Part shown: one piece after another, positions 1 to 14,056 of the stretch
How the letters are laid out: the number at the start of each line of letters is the position of its first letter
Numbering within the stretch: the first letter of the stretch is position 1
Source: Mesostigma viride
Taxonomy: Eukaryota > Streptophyta > Mesostigmatophyceae > Mesostigmatales > Mesostigmataceae
Direction: 5' to 3'
Assembly: GCA_009746045.1 (NCBI GenBank)
Contig: RPFO01000905.1
Span: 17,501-81,500, forward strand
Length of the DNA: 64,000 bases
Made by a program: the position numbers and the translations under genes
Notes under the pieces: generated by a model
What the model saw: the letters and a program-made list of their open reading frames with translations, nothing else
Told to the model about the DNA's origin: nothing
The model's database searches: none

Positions 1-1837
1 TTTGCCGGGCACTGGCGTCATTCCGCGGCGTATCTTTCTGATCTATTCTGTACAGCTGCCGGAACGTCCCGCGGGTGCAACCTAGGACCGTTACTGGACA
101 CGGCAAAAATTTAAAATTTTTCAGGTTGGACCAGTCGTTTCACATGATTCGTCGTACGTACGCACATATCCTCCACACATGTAGGGCAGGTTGTACAACA
201 TTCTGTGCGCCAACCATGTGTACTACATGTATCGATTAGTATCACTACATGTATATTCCATCATGATCGCAGGATTAGTAACTACTGGGCTACAAATAGG
301 CGCGAGATGGGAAGCGGCGCGGCGCGAATGCCAGTAGACATTTCCGCGATATTTTTAGGTCTGCTGCTAGAGCTAGATGTGCTCTACGCCCTGATACCGG
401 ACATCACTATGTTTCGACCAAGACTACAGGGACTAATTAACGGTTACAGTACAGGGGGTACCCAGGTCCACCGGGACGAAAGTGAATGTAAAATAATTAC
501 GAACATGCATATTCGAGGCTATGGCGGTGCAGAAAACTGATTGGTGTAGGAGCATCGATGCATGGATTCGTTCCAAATTTTGTAGGCATTATTTGTGCGT
601 TGTAAAGATGCTGTAGCCGCAGTCGCGCAACATTTACTGAGGTGCGCAATCATCTCGGTCTGGGTTTTACTGCGTCAACGCGTGTTTATTGTGACGGGAG
701 TGACAATGAAGCTAGCACTTGTTATCGGCGGCTTTATAATTGAATATTTCGCATCGAGTAAATTTGTTACGATGTATTTCGAATATTTCATTAGTGTCGT
801 GGGCCAGGAAAGTCTTGACGCATCGGCCCTGTCGTCAGCTTGCTAGCTGTCCTTGAGCCTTTTTTTTTGCGGTTTCGACCTGGCGTAGTTTAGTGTCCCT
901 GCGGTTACCGTCGACAAGATAAAGTCGTCGTATCACTCGGTAAGTAATCTCGGACTCATTGTTGAAGGTTTGGGATGTCAAATTTGCTTCGTTACTACTT
1001 TTCTGTAATTGTTTGTGGTGGTGGTTGCGCACAGCCATTACGGTCAGATTTTCATCAGTTTTGTGCATGATTGGCTGCGTCTGCACCAAATATACTAGAA
1101 TAATGATTGATGTTACATGTAAATAAGTTCTATATGGTATCATGATGGTTTCTATAGCCTAAATCCTTAAGAATAGATGGTATCCTGGCCTGTTTTTGGT
1201 TAGCCTTTTAGCTTTGTTAGTATTGCTGTTGTGCAGTCACCCCATCTGTCTTCATGTAACACCTGTGGAGGTCCCAGTGCCCTGCTTGCATTCAAAAGAA
1301 GGTCCATGAGTTGTCTCTGTGTCATTTCATCTCAGGCAAGCATATGGAGGTCATTTTTTATGTTGTGGATGCATGGGCTACGTAGCCCCTTGCACACGTG
1401 CATTTGGGCCTTGGCACAGTGGTATACCTGCTAGTAGAGCTTGGTAGCCACCACATGGTGACGTTTTCTTTAGAACAACATGAAGCATAGTTTAAGCTGT
1501 GTGTTAGTGATCATTTTGAGCATTACCCGGCCATTCAAAAGCACCATTGTGCACGCCTCATACCATTGTAATGCCACTTAGTGCCGCATGTCGCCCCGTA
1601 GCCAGCTAACAGCTGAAATGATGAAGCCCAGCATATAAGGAGAGTCCAGTTAGCATTTCCAATGATCTAGGCTTACTTTTACTTATTTAGTCTAGCACTG
1701 ACATGTGAGAAAAACTGTGCATGGCTACCTATGTTTAATCGCTGTTATGGATGTTCTGTATGCTGGAATTGATGAAATAATGCATGTTTGATCATTTATG
1801 ATGTTTTATGATGCTACGGACTGAGGCGCCTGCCTTG
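1..1837. other. No recognisable gene, left flank of satellite
   Basis: Only short open frames (up to about 110 codons) occur on either strand, and none shows a family motif, a convincing codon pattern or splice context. The composition is moderately AT-rich with no long direct or inverted repeat that I can see. The satellite starts at about 1838. This may be intergenic DNA or decayed repeat. Confidence 0.5.
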
Positions 1838-4800
1838 TAATGCCATCCAGGTACGTACACGGGCAATGATGACACCATGGAAGCCTGAATCCTCATCATT
1901 TTGTTTATGAGACATCCATGTACGTAGGCCAGCCATGATGACACCAATGGAGCCTGAATCCTCATCATTTACTATTCCTTGCCATCCATGTACGTAGGCC
2001 AGCCATGATGACACCATGGGAGCCTGAATCCTCATCATTTACTATTCCTTGACATCCATGTACGTAGGCCAGCCATGATGACCCCATGGGAGCCTTAATC
2101 CTCATCATTAATTACATAAATGCCATTCATGTACGTACACGGGCAATGATGACACCATGGGAGCCTGAATCCTCATCATTTTGTTTATGAGACATCCATG
2201 TACGTAGGCCAGCCATGATGACACCAATGGAGCCTGAATCCTCATCATTTACTATTCCTTGACATCCATGTACGTAGGCCAGACATGATGACCCCAATGG
2301 AGCCTGAATCCTCATCATTAATTACATACATGCCATCCATGTACGTAGGCCAGCCATGATGACACCATGGGAGCCTGAATCCTCATCATTTACTATTCCT
2401 CAAGTTCATCGACGTAGGCCAGCCATGATGACCCCATGGGAGCCTGAATCCTCATCATTATATACATAAATGCCATCCAGGTACGTACACGGGCAATGAT
2501 GACACCATGGGAGCCTGAATCCTCATCATTAATTACATAAATGCCATCAAGGTACGTACACGGGCAATGATGACACCATGGGAGCCTGAATCTTCATCAT
2601 TAATTACATAAATGCCATTCATGTACGTAGACGGGCCATGATGACACCATGGGAGCCTGAATCCTCATCATTTTGTTTATGAGACATCCATGTACGTAGG
2701 CCAGCCATGATGACACCAATGGAGCCTGAATCCTCATCATTAATTACATACATGCCATCCATGTACGTAGGCCAGCCATGATGACACCATGGGAGCCTGA
2801 ATCCTCATCATTTACTATTCCTTGACATCCATGTACGTAGGCCAGCCATGATGACCCCAATGGAGCCTGAATCCTCATCATTTACTATTCCTTGACATCA
2901 ATGTACGTAGGCCAGCCATGATGACCCCAATGGAGCCTGAATCCTCATCATTAATTACATACATGCCATCCATGTACGTAGGCCAGCCATGATGACACCA
3001 TGGGAGCCTGAATCCTCATCATTAATTACATAAATGCCATTCATGTACGTAGGCCAGCCATGATGACACCATGGGAGCCTGAATCCTCATCATTAATTAC
3101 ATACATGCCATTCATGTACGTAGACGGGCAATGATGACACCATGGGAGCCTGAATCCTCATCATTAATTACATAAATGCCATCCATGTACGTACACGGGC
3201 AATGATGACACCATGGGAGCCTGAATCCTCATCATTAATTACATAAATGCCATCCAGGTACGTACACGGGCAATGATGACACCATGGGAGCCTGAATCTT
3301 CATCATTAATTACATAAATGCCATTCATGTACGTAGACGGGCCATGATGACACCATGGGAGCCTGAATCCTCATCATTTTGTTTATGAGACATCCATGTA
3401 CGTAGGCCAGCCATGATGACACCAATGGAGCCTGAATCCTCATCATTAATTACATACATGCCATCCATGTACGTAGGCCAGCCATGATGACACCATGGGA
3501 GCCTGAATCCTCATCATTTACTATTCCTTGACATCCATGTACGTAGGCCAGCCATGATGACCCCAATGGAGCCTGAATCCTCATCATTTACTATTCCTTG
3601 ACATCAATGTACGTAGGCCAGCCATGATGACACCAATGGAGCCTGAATCCTCATCATTAATTACATACATGCCATCCATGTAGGTAGGCCAGCCATGATG
3701 ACACCATGGGAGCCTGAATCCTCATCATTTACTATTCCTTGACATCCATGTACGTAGACGGGCCATGATGACCCCATGGGAGCCTTAATCCTCATCATTA
3801 ATTACATAAGTGCCATCCAGGTACGTACACGGGCAATGATGACACCATGGGAGCCTGAATCCTCATCATTATATACATAAATGCCATCCATGTACGTACA
3901 CGGGCAATGATGACACCATGGGAGCCTGAATCCTCATCATTAATTACATACATGCCATTCATGTACGTAGACGGGCAATGATGACACCATGGGAGCCTGA
4001 ATCCTCATCATTAATTACATAAATGCCATTCATGTACGTAGGCCAGCCATGATGACACCATGGGAGCCTGAATCCTCATCATTTTGTTTATGAGACATCC
4101 ATGTACGTAGGCCAGCCATGATGACACCATGGGAGCCTGAATCCTCATCATTAATTACATAAATGCCATTCATGTACGTAGGCCAGCCATGATGACCCCA
4201 TGGGAGCCTTAATCCTCATCATTAATTACATACATGCCATTCATGTACGTAGACGGGCAATGATGACACCATGGGAGCCTGAATCCTCATCATTAATTAC
4301 ATAAATGCCATCCATGTACGTACACGGGCAATGATGACACCATGGGAGCCTGAATCCTCATCATTAATTACATAAATGCCATCCAGGTACGTACACGGGC
4401 AATGATGACACCATGGGAGCCTGAATCTTCATCATTAATTACATAAATGCCATTCATGTACGTAGACGGGCCATGATGACACCATGGGAGCCTGAATCCT
4501 CATCATTTTGTTTATGAGACATCCATGTACGTAGGCCAGCCATGATGACACCAATGGAGCCTGAATCCTCATCATTAATTACATACATGCCATCCATGTA
4601 CGTAGGCCAGCCATGATGACACCATGGGAGCCTGAATCCTCATCATTAATTACATAAATGCCATTCATGTACGTAGGCCAGCCATGATGACACCATGGGA
4701 GCCTGAATCCTCATCATTAATTACATACATGCCATTCATGTACGTAGACGGGCAATGATGACACCATGGGAGCCTGAATCCTCATCATTAATTACATAAA

Positions 4801-5929
4801 TGCCATCCATGTACGTACACGGGCAATGATGACACCATGGGAGCCTGAATCCTCATCATTAATTACATAAATGCCATCCAGGTAGGTAGACGGGCCATGA
4901 TGACACCATGGGAGCCTGAATCCTCATCATTTTGTTTATGAGACATCCATGTACGTAGGCCAGCCATGATGACACCAATGGAGCCTGAATCCTCATCATT
5001 AATTACATACATGCCATCCATGTACGTAGGCCAGCCATGATGACACCATGGGAGCCTGAATCCTCATCATTTACTATTCCTTGACATCCATGTACGTAGG
5101 CCAGCCATGATGACCCCAATGGAGCCTGAATCCTCATCATTTACTATTCCTTGACATCAATGTACGTAGGCCAGCCATGATGACCCCAATGGAGCCTGAA
5201 TCCTCATCATTAATTTGCATACATGCCATCCATGTACGTAGGCCAGCCATGATGACACCATGGGAGCCTGAATCCTCATCATTTACTATTCCTTGACATC
5301 CATGTACGTAGGCCAGCCATGATGACCCCATGGGAGCCTTAATCCTCATCATTAATTACATAAATGCCATCCAGGTACGTACACGGGCCATGATGACCCC
5401 AATGGAGCCTGAATCCTCATCATTTACTATTCCTTGACATCAATGTACGTAGGCCAGCCATGATGACACCATGGGAGCCTGAATCCTCATCATTAATTAC
5501 ATACATGCCATTCATGTACGTAGACGGGCAATGATGACACCATGGGAGCCTGAATCCTCATCATTAATTACATAAATGCCATCCAGGTACGTACACGGGC
5601 AATGATGACACCATGGGAGCCTGAATCCTCATCATTAATTACATAAATGCCATTCATGTACGTAGACGGGCCATGATGACACCATGGGAGCCTGAATCCT
5701 CATCATTTTGTTTATGAGACATCCATGTACGTAGGCCAGCCATGATGACACCAATGGAGCCTGAATCCTCATCATTAATTACATACATGCCATCCATGTA
5801 CGTAGGCCAGCCATGATGACACCATGGGAGCCTGAATCCTCATCATTTACTATTCCTTGACATCCTTGTACGTAGGCCAGCCATGATGACCCCAATGGAG
5901 CCTGAATCCTCATCATTCGGTGTTCTCTG
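1838..5929 (-). repeat. Satellite array, block I (about 58 monomers of 69-71 bp)
   Basis: Tandem monomers share a core of about 50 bp that runs from GTACGTAG through ATGATGACACCATGGGAG to CCTCATCATT. The core is followed by one of three linkers: AATTACATAAATGCC (71-bp monomer), TACTATTCCTTGAC (70 bp) or TTGTTTATGAGAC (69 bp). The core also varies in linked blocks (GGCCAGCC, GACGGGCC or CACGGGCA before ATGATGAC). Each monomer contains the palindromes TACGTA and CCATGG and the inverted pair ATGATGA/TCATCAT. Diagnostic variants recur at multiples of the monomer: GAATCTTCATC recurs at 706 and then 1129 bp, suggesting higher-order repeats. Open frames across the array are by-products of the repeat. 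The orientation is opposite to the arrays right of 9180. Confidence 0.97.
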
Positions 5930-7325
5930 AACGTAGTTTCTTTATAACAGATGAGAATGAACGCCGCTATGTGAGTGGTACTACGGGACGGTGGGCCTTG
6001 GGCTGGACCGGTTCCATGAGTTAGAATTAGTTGGCCAGTTTTGTATGGCCATTTCTAGTTCGTTAAGTTAAGTAGCAATTAAGTTACTGTTGCTGACGGC
6101 TCATGAGGCGAGCCCGGGCTACGCCGCCCTAAAGTGCCATTTGCACGATGTTCTAGGTCTTTTTTTCTTGTTATCGGATGTATGGGGTATGGGTATGGCG
6201 GATTACAAGAAATTTAATGCTGCCCTAATCGCGTCAGCCTTTTGGCTGGCGGTGGCCGATTAGAGATGGCGCGTGACTGACATAGCTTGAACAGTCACGT
6301 GACTGACGTGAAAAAGAAATTGAAATTACCCTCGTCGGTTTTCTCCCCGCAGCTGGGTTCTTGGCCGACGAGAGACTATAAAATACTTCGCGTTTGCCTG
6401 CGCGTGGCACCTGTACGGAACTCTGAAGCCATGAGTAAGATTTCCGTGCCACGCTGCAGTGCCTACCGCTTTGCTGCGGAGTGTCGCAGCAGGGTTGCAG
6501 TTCCTGACTGCTGACTGCCGAAGGAAGGGTGGTCGGGTTACTTTTAGTGGGCATTGTGATGGACGACAAGTCTGTCGGCCCTCGCGTAAGTAGAAAAATA
6601 TTTACCAGCATCCGCTCTTATGGGTGCGTGAGGTCTCGGGAATGTGGTGGGGACGAATTCCGGAATTATGCAATATTTCGATTCAGACCGAGACTTAAGG
6701 GGCCAGTTTAACAGACGGACCTGGGCCGGGCAGGACCAAATATTTTGGCCGGCCCAGTTGCGCTTGCGCTTTATCGGCCGCTGGGGTGTGTGATGAGAGC
6801 CAGCTGCTCATCAACTAAAACCTGAAATATGGAAAGTTACTCCCCCAGGTGACAACGTTGACAGTAATCGAGATATGGTGGCATCGGGTGACGTCCTACA
6901 AGTTGTCGTCACGTTAGGGCGGCACTGGCCTTTGAGGGAGGTCCGTGATCGTTAAACGAGGCGTCTTCTTCCTTGTCTTTGCGTGCACATTCAACACCCT
7001 CTTTTACTGGCCGAGGGTGGAAGGCTGGGGGGGGCCCTGCAAAGGGTTATCGTGCATGAGGCTCGCTACAGCCGCCGGCGATTGTAATGGTCGTGACCGT
7101 TGCGGCAGGGCAGCCTCGGGAGCCACTGAGCGAAAGTGGTTGGCGGAGCTTTGGAGATAAAGCACCAGGAAAGGGGGGTTGGGTAACGAGAACTACAATC
7201 AATCATGAAATGGGTGCAGCGTGGCAGGCTCACTCATGGGTTCTGTAATTGCCCACTTATTGTTTTAATCAAATGTTGGTGGATTGGTAATAGTGGGAAT
7301 AGAATTACTATTCCTTGACATCAAT
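5930..7325. other. Unclassified insertion in the satellite plus a monomer scrap
   Basis: The satellite stops at a CTCATCATT and is replaced by about 1375 bp of unrelated sequence. At 7305-7325 a scrap of satellite linker (TTACTATTCCTTGACATCAAT) resumes directly before the CACTA-like element. No terminal inverted repeat, LTR or coding motif is visible in 5930-7304, and the target duplication, if any, is not resolvable because the junction falls in a run of T. It could be a decayed or non-autonomous transposon. Open frames here are at most 125 codons and look random. Confidence 0.5.
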
Positions 7326-7804
7326 CACTACAATACGGTTCGTAGGAGACGCGAAATGAGTGAGAATGTTACCCGAGCGGTAACGAGGATTCGCACCGTT
7401 GATTTTAACATATGTTTCTTTTTTTGCGCCATTTGGCGAGCATCGACTGGAGCCTGAACCTAGCGGGGGGAATCGTGCGGGGGAATCTTGCGGGGGAATC
7501 TTGCGGGGAAAAATTCCGAACGTGAATTTAGCGAAGTCCTACTACATTTTGCTTGGTACACGGTACTACAGTTTCGTCACTGAAAATTTTCTGTAGTTGC
7601 GTTGGTGTTTCGTACGTTCCGCTGAAATTTTCGTGTTCAGTGCCCAGATCACAATTTGATCCGGGCGCAAAATGATTGGCTGTACGGTACGAACCAAAAA
7701 CGAATTTTTAGTATCTAAGTTCCGCAGCGCTTGCTGAATTTGCCCCGGAAGCCCGGGGGCACTTTCCCCGCTGAAAAAGGTGTCCGCGGAAGCGTATTGT
7801 AGTG
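7326..7804. mobile_element. CACTA-like non-autonomous DNA element
   Basis: A 479-bp insertion bounded by the inverted repeat CACTACAATACG at the left and CGTATTGTAGTG at the right. The flanks read ATCAAT before it and ATGTACG after it, and an uninterrupted monomer reads ATCAATGTACG. This gives an AT target duplication at 7324-7325 and 7805-7806. The CACTA...TAGTG ends are typical of the En/Spm (CACTA) superfamily, whose usual duplication is 3 bp, so the 2 bp seen here is a small anomaly. No transposase is encoded, so it would depend on one supplied in trans. Confidence 0.7.
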
Positions 7805-8569
7805 ATGTACGTAGGCCAGCCATGATGACCCCAATGGAGCCTGAATCCTCATCATTAACTACATACATGCCATCCATGTACGTAGGCCAGCCATGATGAC
7901 ACCATGGGAGCCTGAATCCTCATCATTTACTATTCCTTGACATCCATGTACGTAGGCCAGCCATGATGACCCCATGGGAGCCTTAATCCTCATCATTAAT
8001 TACATAAATGCCATTCATGTACGTACACGGGCAATGATGACACCAATGGAGCCTGAATCCTCATCATTAATTACATAAATGCCATCCATGTACGTACATG
8101 GGCAATGATGACACCATGGGAGCCTGAATCCTCATCATTATATACATAAATGCCATCCATGTACGTACACGGGCAATGATGACACCATGGGAGCCTGAAT
8201 CCTCATCATTTTGTTTATGAGACATCCATGTACGTAGGACCGCAATGATGACACCATGGGAGCCTGAATCCTCATCATTAATTACATAAATGCCATCCAT
8301 GTACGTACACGGGCAATGATGACACCATGGGAGCCTGAATCCTCATCATTATATACATAAATGCCATCCATGTACGTACACGGGCAATGATGACACCATG
8401 GGAGCCTGAATCCTCATCATTTTGTTTATGAGACATCCATGTACGTAGGACCGCCATGATGACACCATGGGAGCCTGAATCCTCATCATTTTGTTTATGA
8501 GACATCCATGTACGTAGGCCAGCCATGATGACACCATGGGAGCCTGAATCCTCATCATTAATTACATAA
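7805..8569 (-). repeat. Satellite array, block II left part
   Basis: About 11 monomers of the same satellite and orientation as block I, with all three linker types present. The block is interrupted at 8570 by a small TIR element and continues at 9043-9179. Confidence 0.96.
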
Positions 8570-9042
8570 GGCCGGGCCCACTTCAAATGTTCCGCCGTCC
8601 AAGCCAAGTGTGTGACACTTTTTCGCTATTTTCGCAAAAAAAAAATAAAATTTCGCACGAGTTCGCGTGATTTTCGCGTGATTTTCGCAAAATTTTCACA
8701 CATTTTCGCACGATTTCGCACGATTTCGCACAGTTTTGCATGATTTCGCACGATTTCGCATGGATTTCAACCAAGGGTCGTTTTGGGGAGTGACGTTTGA
8801 CAAAATTTCGCATGAATTCACACACGTTGTGCACATCAAAATTTTTTACCGTCGACATTTTTCGCATGAAATTTCGCACGATTTCAGCAAATTTCGCACA
8901 AATTCGCACGATTTCAGCAAATTTCGCACAATTTCGCACGATTTCGCACGACGAATCACTCTGCAGAGTGACGATCGTCGAAAAAGTCAAAAAAACGACA
9001 AAAAGTGTCACACTTTTCAGAACATTTGAAGTGGGCCCGGCC
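8570..9042. mobile_element. MITE-like element with 23-bp perfect TIRs and ATAA target duplication
   Basis: A 473-bp insertion whose ends are perfect 23-bp inverted repeats (8570-8592 and 9020-9042, starting GGCCGGGCCCAC). It is flanked by ATAA at 8566-8569 and 9043-9046, where an empty monomer has a single ATAA in ATTACATAAATGCC, so the insertion site is reconstructed exactly. A second, imperfect inverted match (AGTGTGACACTTTTT-like) lies just inside the TIRs. The middle is built from short reiterations of ATTTCGCACG and TTTCGCA. There is no transposase. The superfamily cannot be assigned from a 4-bp duplication alone. Confidence 0.88.
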
Positions 9043-9179
9043 ATAAATGCCATCCAGGTACGTAGACGGGCCATGATGACACCATGGGAGCCTGAATCCT
9101 CATCATTAATTACATAAATGCCATCCATGTATGTAGACGGGCCATGATGACACCATGGGAGCCTGAATCCTCATCATTA
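9043..9179 (-). repeat. Satellite array, block II right part
   Basis: Two monomers in the block I orientation. They end at CCTCATCATTA, where the sequence switches directly to monomers in the opposite orientation. Confidence 0.95.
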
Positions 9180-12100
9180 TGGCCTACGTACATTGATGTC
9201 AAGGAATAGTAAATGATGAGGATTCAGGCTCCATTGGGGTCATCATGGCTGGCCTACGTACATGGATGTCAAGGAATAGTAAATGATGAGGATTCAGGCT
9301 CCCATGGTGTCATCATGGCCCGTCTACATACATGGATGGCATTTATGTAATTAATGATGAGGATTCAGGCTCCCATGGTGTCATCATGGCCCGTCTACGT
9401 ACCTGGATGGCATTTATGTAATTAATGATGAGGATTCAGGCTCCCATGGTGTCATCATGGCTGGCCTACGTACATGGATGTCAAGGAATAGTAAATGATG
9501 AGGATTCAGGCTCCCATGGTGTCATCATGGCCCGTCTACGTACATGGATGGCATTTATGTAATTAATGATGAAGATTCAGGCTCCCATGGTGTCATCATT
9601 GCCCGTGTACGTACCTGGATGGCATTTATGTAATTAATGATGAGGATTCAGGCTCCCATGGTGTCATCATTGCCCGTGTACGTACCTGGATGGCATTTAT
9701 GTAATTAATGATGAGGATTAAGGCTCCCATGGGGTCATCATGGCTGGCCTACGTACATGGTTGGCATTTATGTAATTAATGATGAGGATTCAGGCTCCCA
9801 TGGTGTCATCATTGCCCGTGTATGTACATGGTTGGCATTTATGTAATTAATGATGAGGATTCAGGCTCCATTGGGGTCATCATGGCTGGCCTACGTACAT
9901 GGATGTCAAGGAATAGTAAATGATGAGGATTCAGGCTCCCATGGTGTCATCATGGCTGGCCTACGTACATGGATGGCATTTATGTAATTAATGATGAGGA
10001 TTCAGGCTCCATTGGTGTCATCATGGCTGGCCTACGTACATGGATGTCTCATAAACAAAATGATGAGGATTCAGGCTCCCATGGTGTCATCATGGCGGTC
10101 CTACGTACATGGACGTCTCATACAAAAAATGATGTGGATTCAGGCTCCCATGGTGTCATCATGGCCCGTGTACGTACATGCATGGCATTTATGTAATTAA
10201 TGATGAGGATTCAGGCTCCCATGGTGTCATCATGGCCCGTCTACGTACATGGATGTCAAGGAATAGTAAATGATGAGGATTCAGGCTCCCATGGTGTCAT
10301 CATGGCCCGTCTACGTACCTGGATGGCATTTATGTAATTAATGATGAGGATTCAGGCTCCCATGGTGTCATCATGGCTGTCCTACGTACATGGATGTCTC
10401 ATAAACAAAATGATGAAGATTCAGGCTCCCATGGTGTCATCATGGCGGTCCTACGTACATGGACGTCTCATACAAAAAATGATGAGGATTCAGGCTCCCA
10501 TGGTGTCATCATGGCCCGTCTACGTACATGGATGGCATTTATGTAATTAATGATGAGGATTCAGGCTCCTATGGTGTCATCATGGCTTGTCTACCTACAT
10601 GGTTGGCATTTATGTAACCTGAATCCTCTCATAAAAAAAATGAAGAGGATTCAGGCTCCATTGGTGTCATCATGACTGGCCTACGTACATGGATGTCAAG
10701 CAATAGTAAATGATGAGGAATCAGGCTCCCATGGTGTCATCATGGCCCGTCTACGTACATGGATGGCGATTTTGTAATTAATGATGAGGATTTAGGCTCC
10801 TGGCATGGGGTCATCATGGCCCGTCTACGTACATGGATGGCATGTATGTAATAAATGATGAGGATTCAGGCTCCATTGGTGTCATATTGGCTGGCTTACG
10901 TACATGGACGTCTCATAAAAAAAATGATGAGGATTCAGGCTCCCATGGTGTCATCATTGCCCTTGTACGTACCTGGATGGCATTTATGTAATTAATGATG
11001 AGGATTCAGGCTCCCATAGTGTCATCATGGCTGGCCTACGTACATGGATGGCATTTATGTAATTAATGATGAGGAATCAGGCTCCCATGGGGTCATCATG
11101 GCCCGTGTACGTACCTGGATGGCATTTATGTAATTAATGATGAGGATTCAGGCTCCCATGGTGTCATCATGGCCCGTGTACGTACATGCATGGCATTTAT
11201 GTAATTAATGATGAGGATTCAGGCTCCCATGGTGTCATCATGGCCCGTCTACGTACATGGATGTCAAGGAATAGTAAATGATGAGGATTCAGGCTCCCAT
11301 GGTGTCATCATGGCCCGTCTACGTACATGGATGGCGATTTTGTAATTAATGATGAGGATTTAGGCTCCTGGCATGGGGTCATCATGGCCCGTCTACGTAC
11401 ATGGATGGCATTTATGTAATTAATGATGAGGATTCAGGCTCCCATGGTGTCATCATTGCCCGTCTACGTACATGAATGGCATGTATGTAATTAATGATGA
11501 GGATTCAGGCTCCCATGGTGTCATCATGGCCCGTCTACGTACATGAATGGCATTTATGTAATTAATGATGAGGATTCAGGCTCCCATGGTGTCATCATTG
11601 CCCGTGTACGTACATGGATGGCATTTATGTATATAATGATGAGGATTCAGGCTCCCATGGTGTCATCATTGCCCGTGTACGTACCTGGATGGCATTTATG
11701 TAATTAATGATGAGGATTCAGGCTCCATTGGTGTCATCATGGCCCGTCTACGTACATGGATGTCAAGGAATAGTAAATGATGAGGATTCAGGCTCCCATG
11801 GTGTCATCATGGCCCGTCTACGTACATGGATGGCGATTTTGTAATTAATGATGAGGATTTAGGCTCCTGGCATGGTGTCATCATGGCCCGTCTACGTACA
11901 TGGATGGCGATTTTGTAATTAATGATGAGGATTCAGGCTCCCATGGTGTCATCATTGCCCGTCTACGTACATGAATGGCATGTATGTAATTAATGATGAG
12001 GATTCAGGCTCCATTGGTGTCATCATGGCTGGCCTACGTACATGAATGGCATTTATGTAATTAATGATGAGGATTCAGGCTCCCATGGTGTCATCATTGC

Positions 12101-14056
12101 CCGTGTACGTACATGGATGGCATTTATGTATATAATGATGAGGATTCAGGCTCCCATGGTGTCATCATTGCCCGTGTACGTACCTGGATGGCATTTATGT
12201 AATTAATGATGAGGATTCAGGCTCCATTGGTGTCATCATTGCCCGTCTACGTACATGAATGGCATGTATGTAATTAATGATGAGGATTCAGGCTCCCATG
12301 GTGTCATCATGGCTGGCCTACGTACATGGATGGCATGTATGTAATTAATGATGAGGATTCAGGCTCCCATGGTGTCATCATGGCTGGCCTACGTACATGG
12401 ATGGCATGTATGTAATTAATGATGAGGATTCAGGCTCCATTGGTGTCATCATGGCCCGTCTACGTACATGGATGTCAAGGAATAGTAAATGATGAGGATT
12501 CAGGCTCCCATGGTGTCATCATGGCCCGTCTACGTACATGGATGGCGATTTTGTAATTAATGATGAGGATTTAGGCTCCTGGCATGGGGTCATCATGGCC
12601 CGTCTACGTACATGGATGGCATTTATGTAATTAATGATGAGGATTCAGGCTCCCATGGTGTCATCATTGCCCGTCTACGTACATGAATGGCATTTATGTA
12701 ATTAATGATGAGGATTCAGGCTCCATTGGTGTCATCATGGCTGGCCTACGTACATGAATGGCATTTATGTAATTAATGATGAGGATTCAGGCTCCCATGG
12801 TGTCATCATTGCCCGTGTACGTACATGGATGGCATTTATGTATATAATGATGAGGATTCAGGCTCCCATGGTGTCATCATGGCCCGTGTACGTACCTGGA
12901 TGGCATTTATGTAATTAATGATGAGGATTCAGGCTCCATTGGTGTCATCATGGCCCGTCTACGTACATGGATGTCAAGGAATAGTAAATGATGAGGATTC
13001 AGGCTCCCATGGTGTCATCATGGCCCGTCTACGTACATGGATGGCGATTTTGTAATTAATGATGAGGATTTAGGCTCCTGGCATGGGGTCATCATGGCCC
13101 GTCTACGTACATGGATGGCATTTATGTAATTAATGATGAGGATTCAGGCTCCCATGGTGTCATCATTGCCCGTCTACGTACATGAATGGCATGTATGTAA
13201 TTAATGATGAGGATTCAGGCTCCATTGGTGTCATCATGGCTGGCCTACGTACATGAATGGCATTTATGTAATTAATGATGAGGATTCAGGCTCCCATGGT
13301 GTCATCATTGCCCGTGTACGTACATGGATGGCATTTATGTATATAATGATGAGGATTCAGGCTCCCATGGTGTCATCATTGCCCGTGTACGTACCTGGAT
13401 GGCATTTATGTAATTAATGATGAGGATTCAGGCTCCATTGGTGTCATCATTGCCCGTCTACGTACATGAATGGCATGTATGTAATTAATGATGAGGATTC
13501 AGGCTCCCATGGTGTCATCATGGCTGGCCTACGTACATGGATGGCGATTTTGTAATTAATGATGAGGATTCAGGCTCCCATGGTGTCATCATGGCTGGCC
13601 TACGTACATGGATGGCATGTATGTAATTAATGATGAGGATTCAGGCTCCCATGGTGTCATCATTGCCCGTGTACGTACATGGATGGCATTTATGTATATA
13701 ATGATGAGGATTCAGGCTCCCATGGTGTCATCATTGCCCGTGTACGTACCTGGATGGCATTTATGTAATTAATGATGAGGATTCAGGCTCCATTGGTGTC
13801 ATCATGGCCTGTGTACGTACATGCATGGCATTTATGTAATTAATGATGAGGATTCAGGCTCCCATGGTGTCATCATGGCCCGTCTACGTACATGGATGTC
13901 AAGGAATAGTAAATGATGAGGATTCAGGCTCCCATGGTGTCATCATGGCCCGTCTACGTACATGGATGGCGATTTTGTAATTAATGATGAGGATTTAGGC
14001 TCCTGGCATGGGGTCATCATGGCCCGTCTACGTACATGGATGGCATTTATGTAATT
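9180..14056 (+). repeat. Satellite array, block III (about 69 monomers, inverted orientation)
   Basis: Same monomer as block I, read on the other strand (ATGATGAGGATTCAGG followed by CTCCCATGGTGTCATCAT). Linkers are again of three kinds, plus a local variant reading GGCGATTTTGTAATTAATG that precedes a core with an insertion (GGCTCCTGGCATGG). This marker recurs at about 10801, 11369, 11868, 12580, 13079 and 14004. Those intervals are close to 8, 7, 10, 7 and 13 monomers. The block ends exactly at the TAATT target duplication (14052-14056) of the outer LTR element and resumes at 24556. Confidence 0.97.

Noticed and set aside
1814-10550. Open frames with repeated NDEDSGSHGVIMAGLRTWM or MMRIQAPMVSS text
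   Set aside because: They follow from the satellite monomer read in different frames and end wherever monomer length breaks the frame.
1838-14056. Regular repeats with alternating spacers, superficially CRISPR-like
   Set aside because: Linkers are only three recurring sequences, monomers are contiguous, the context is eukaryotic and no cas gene is present. It is a satellite.
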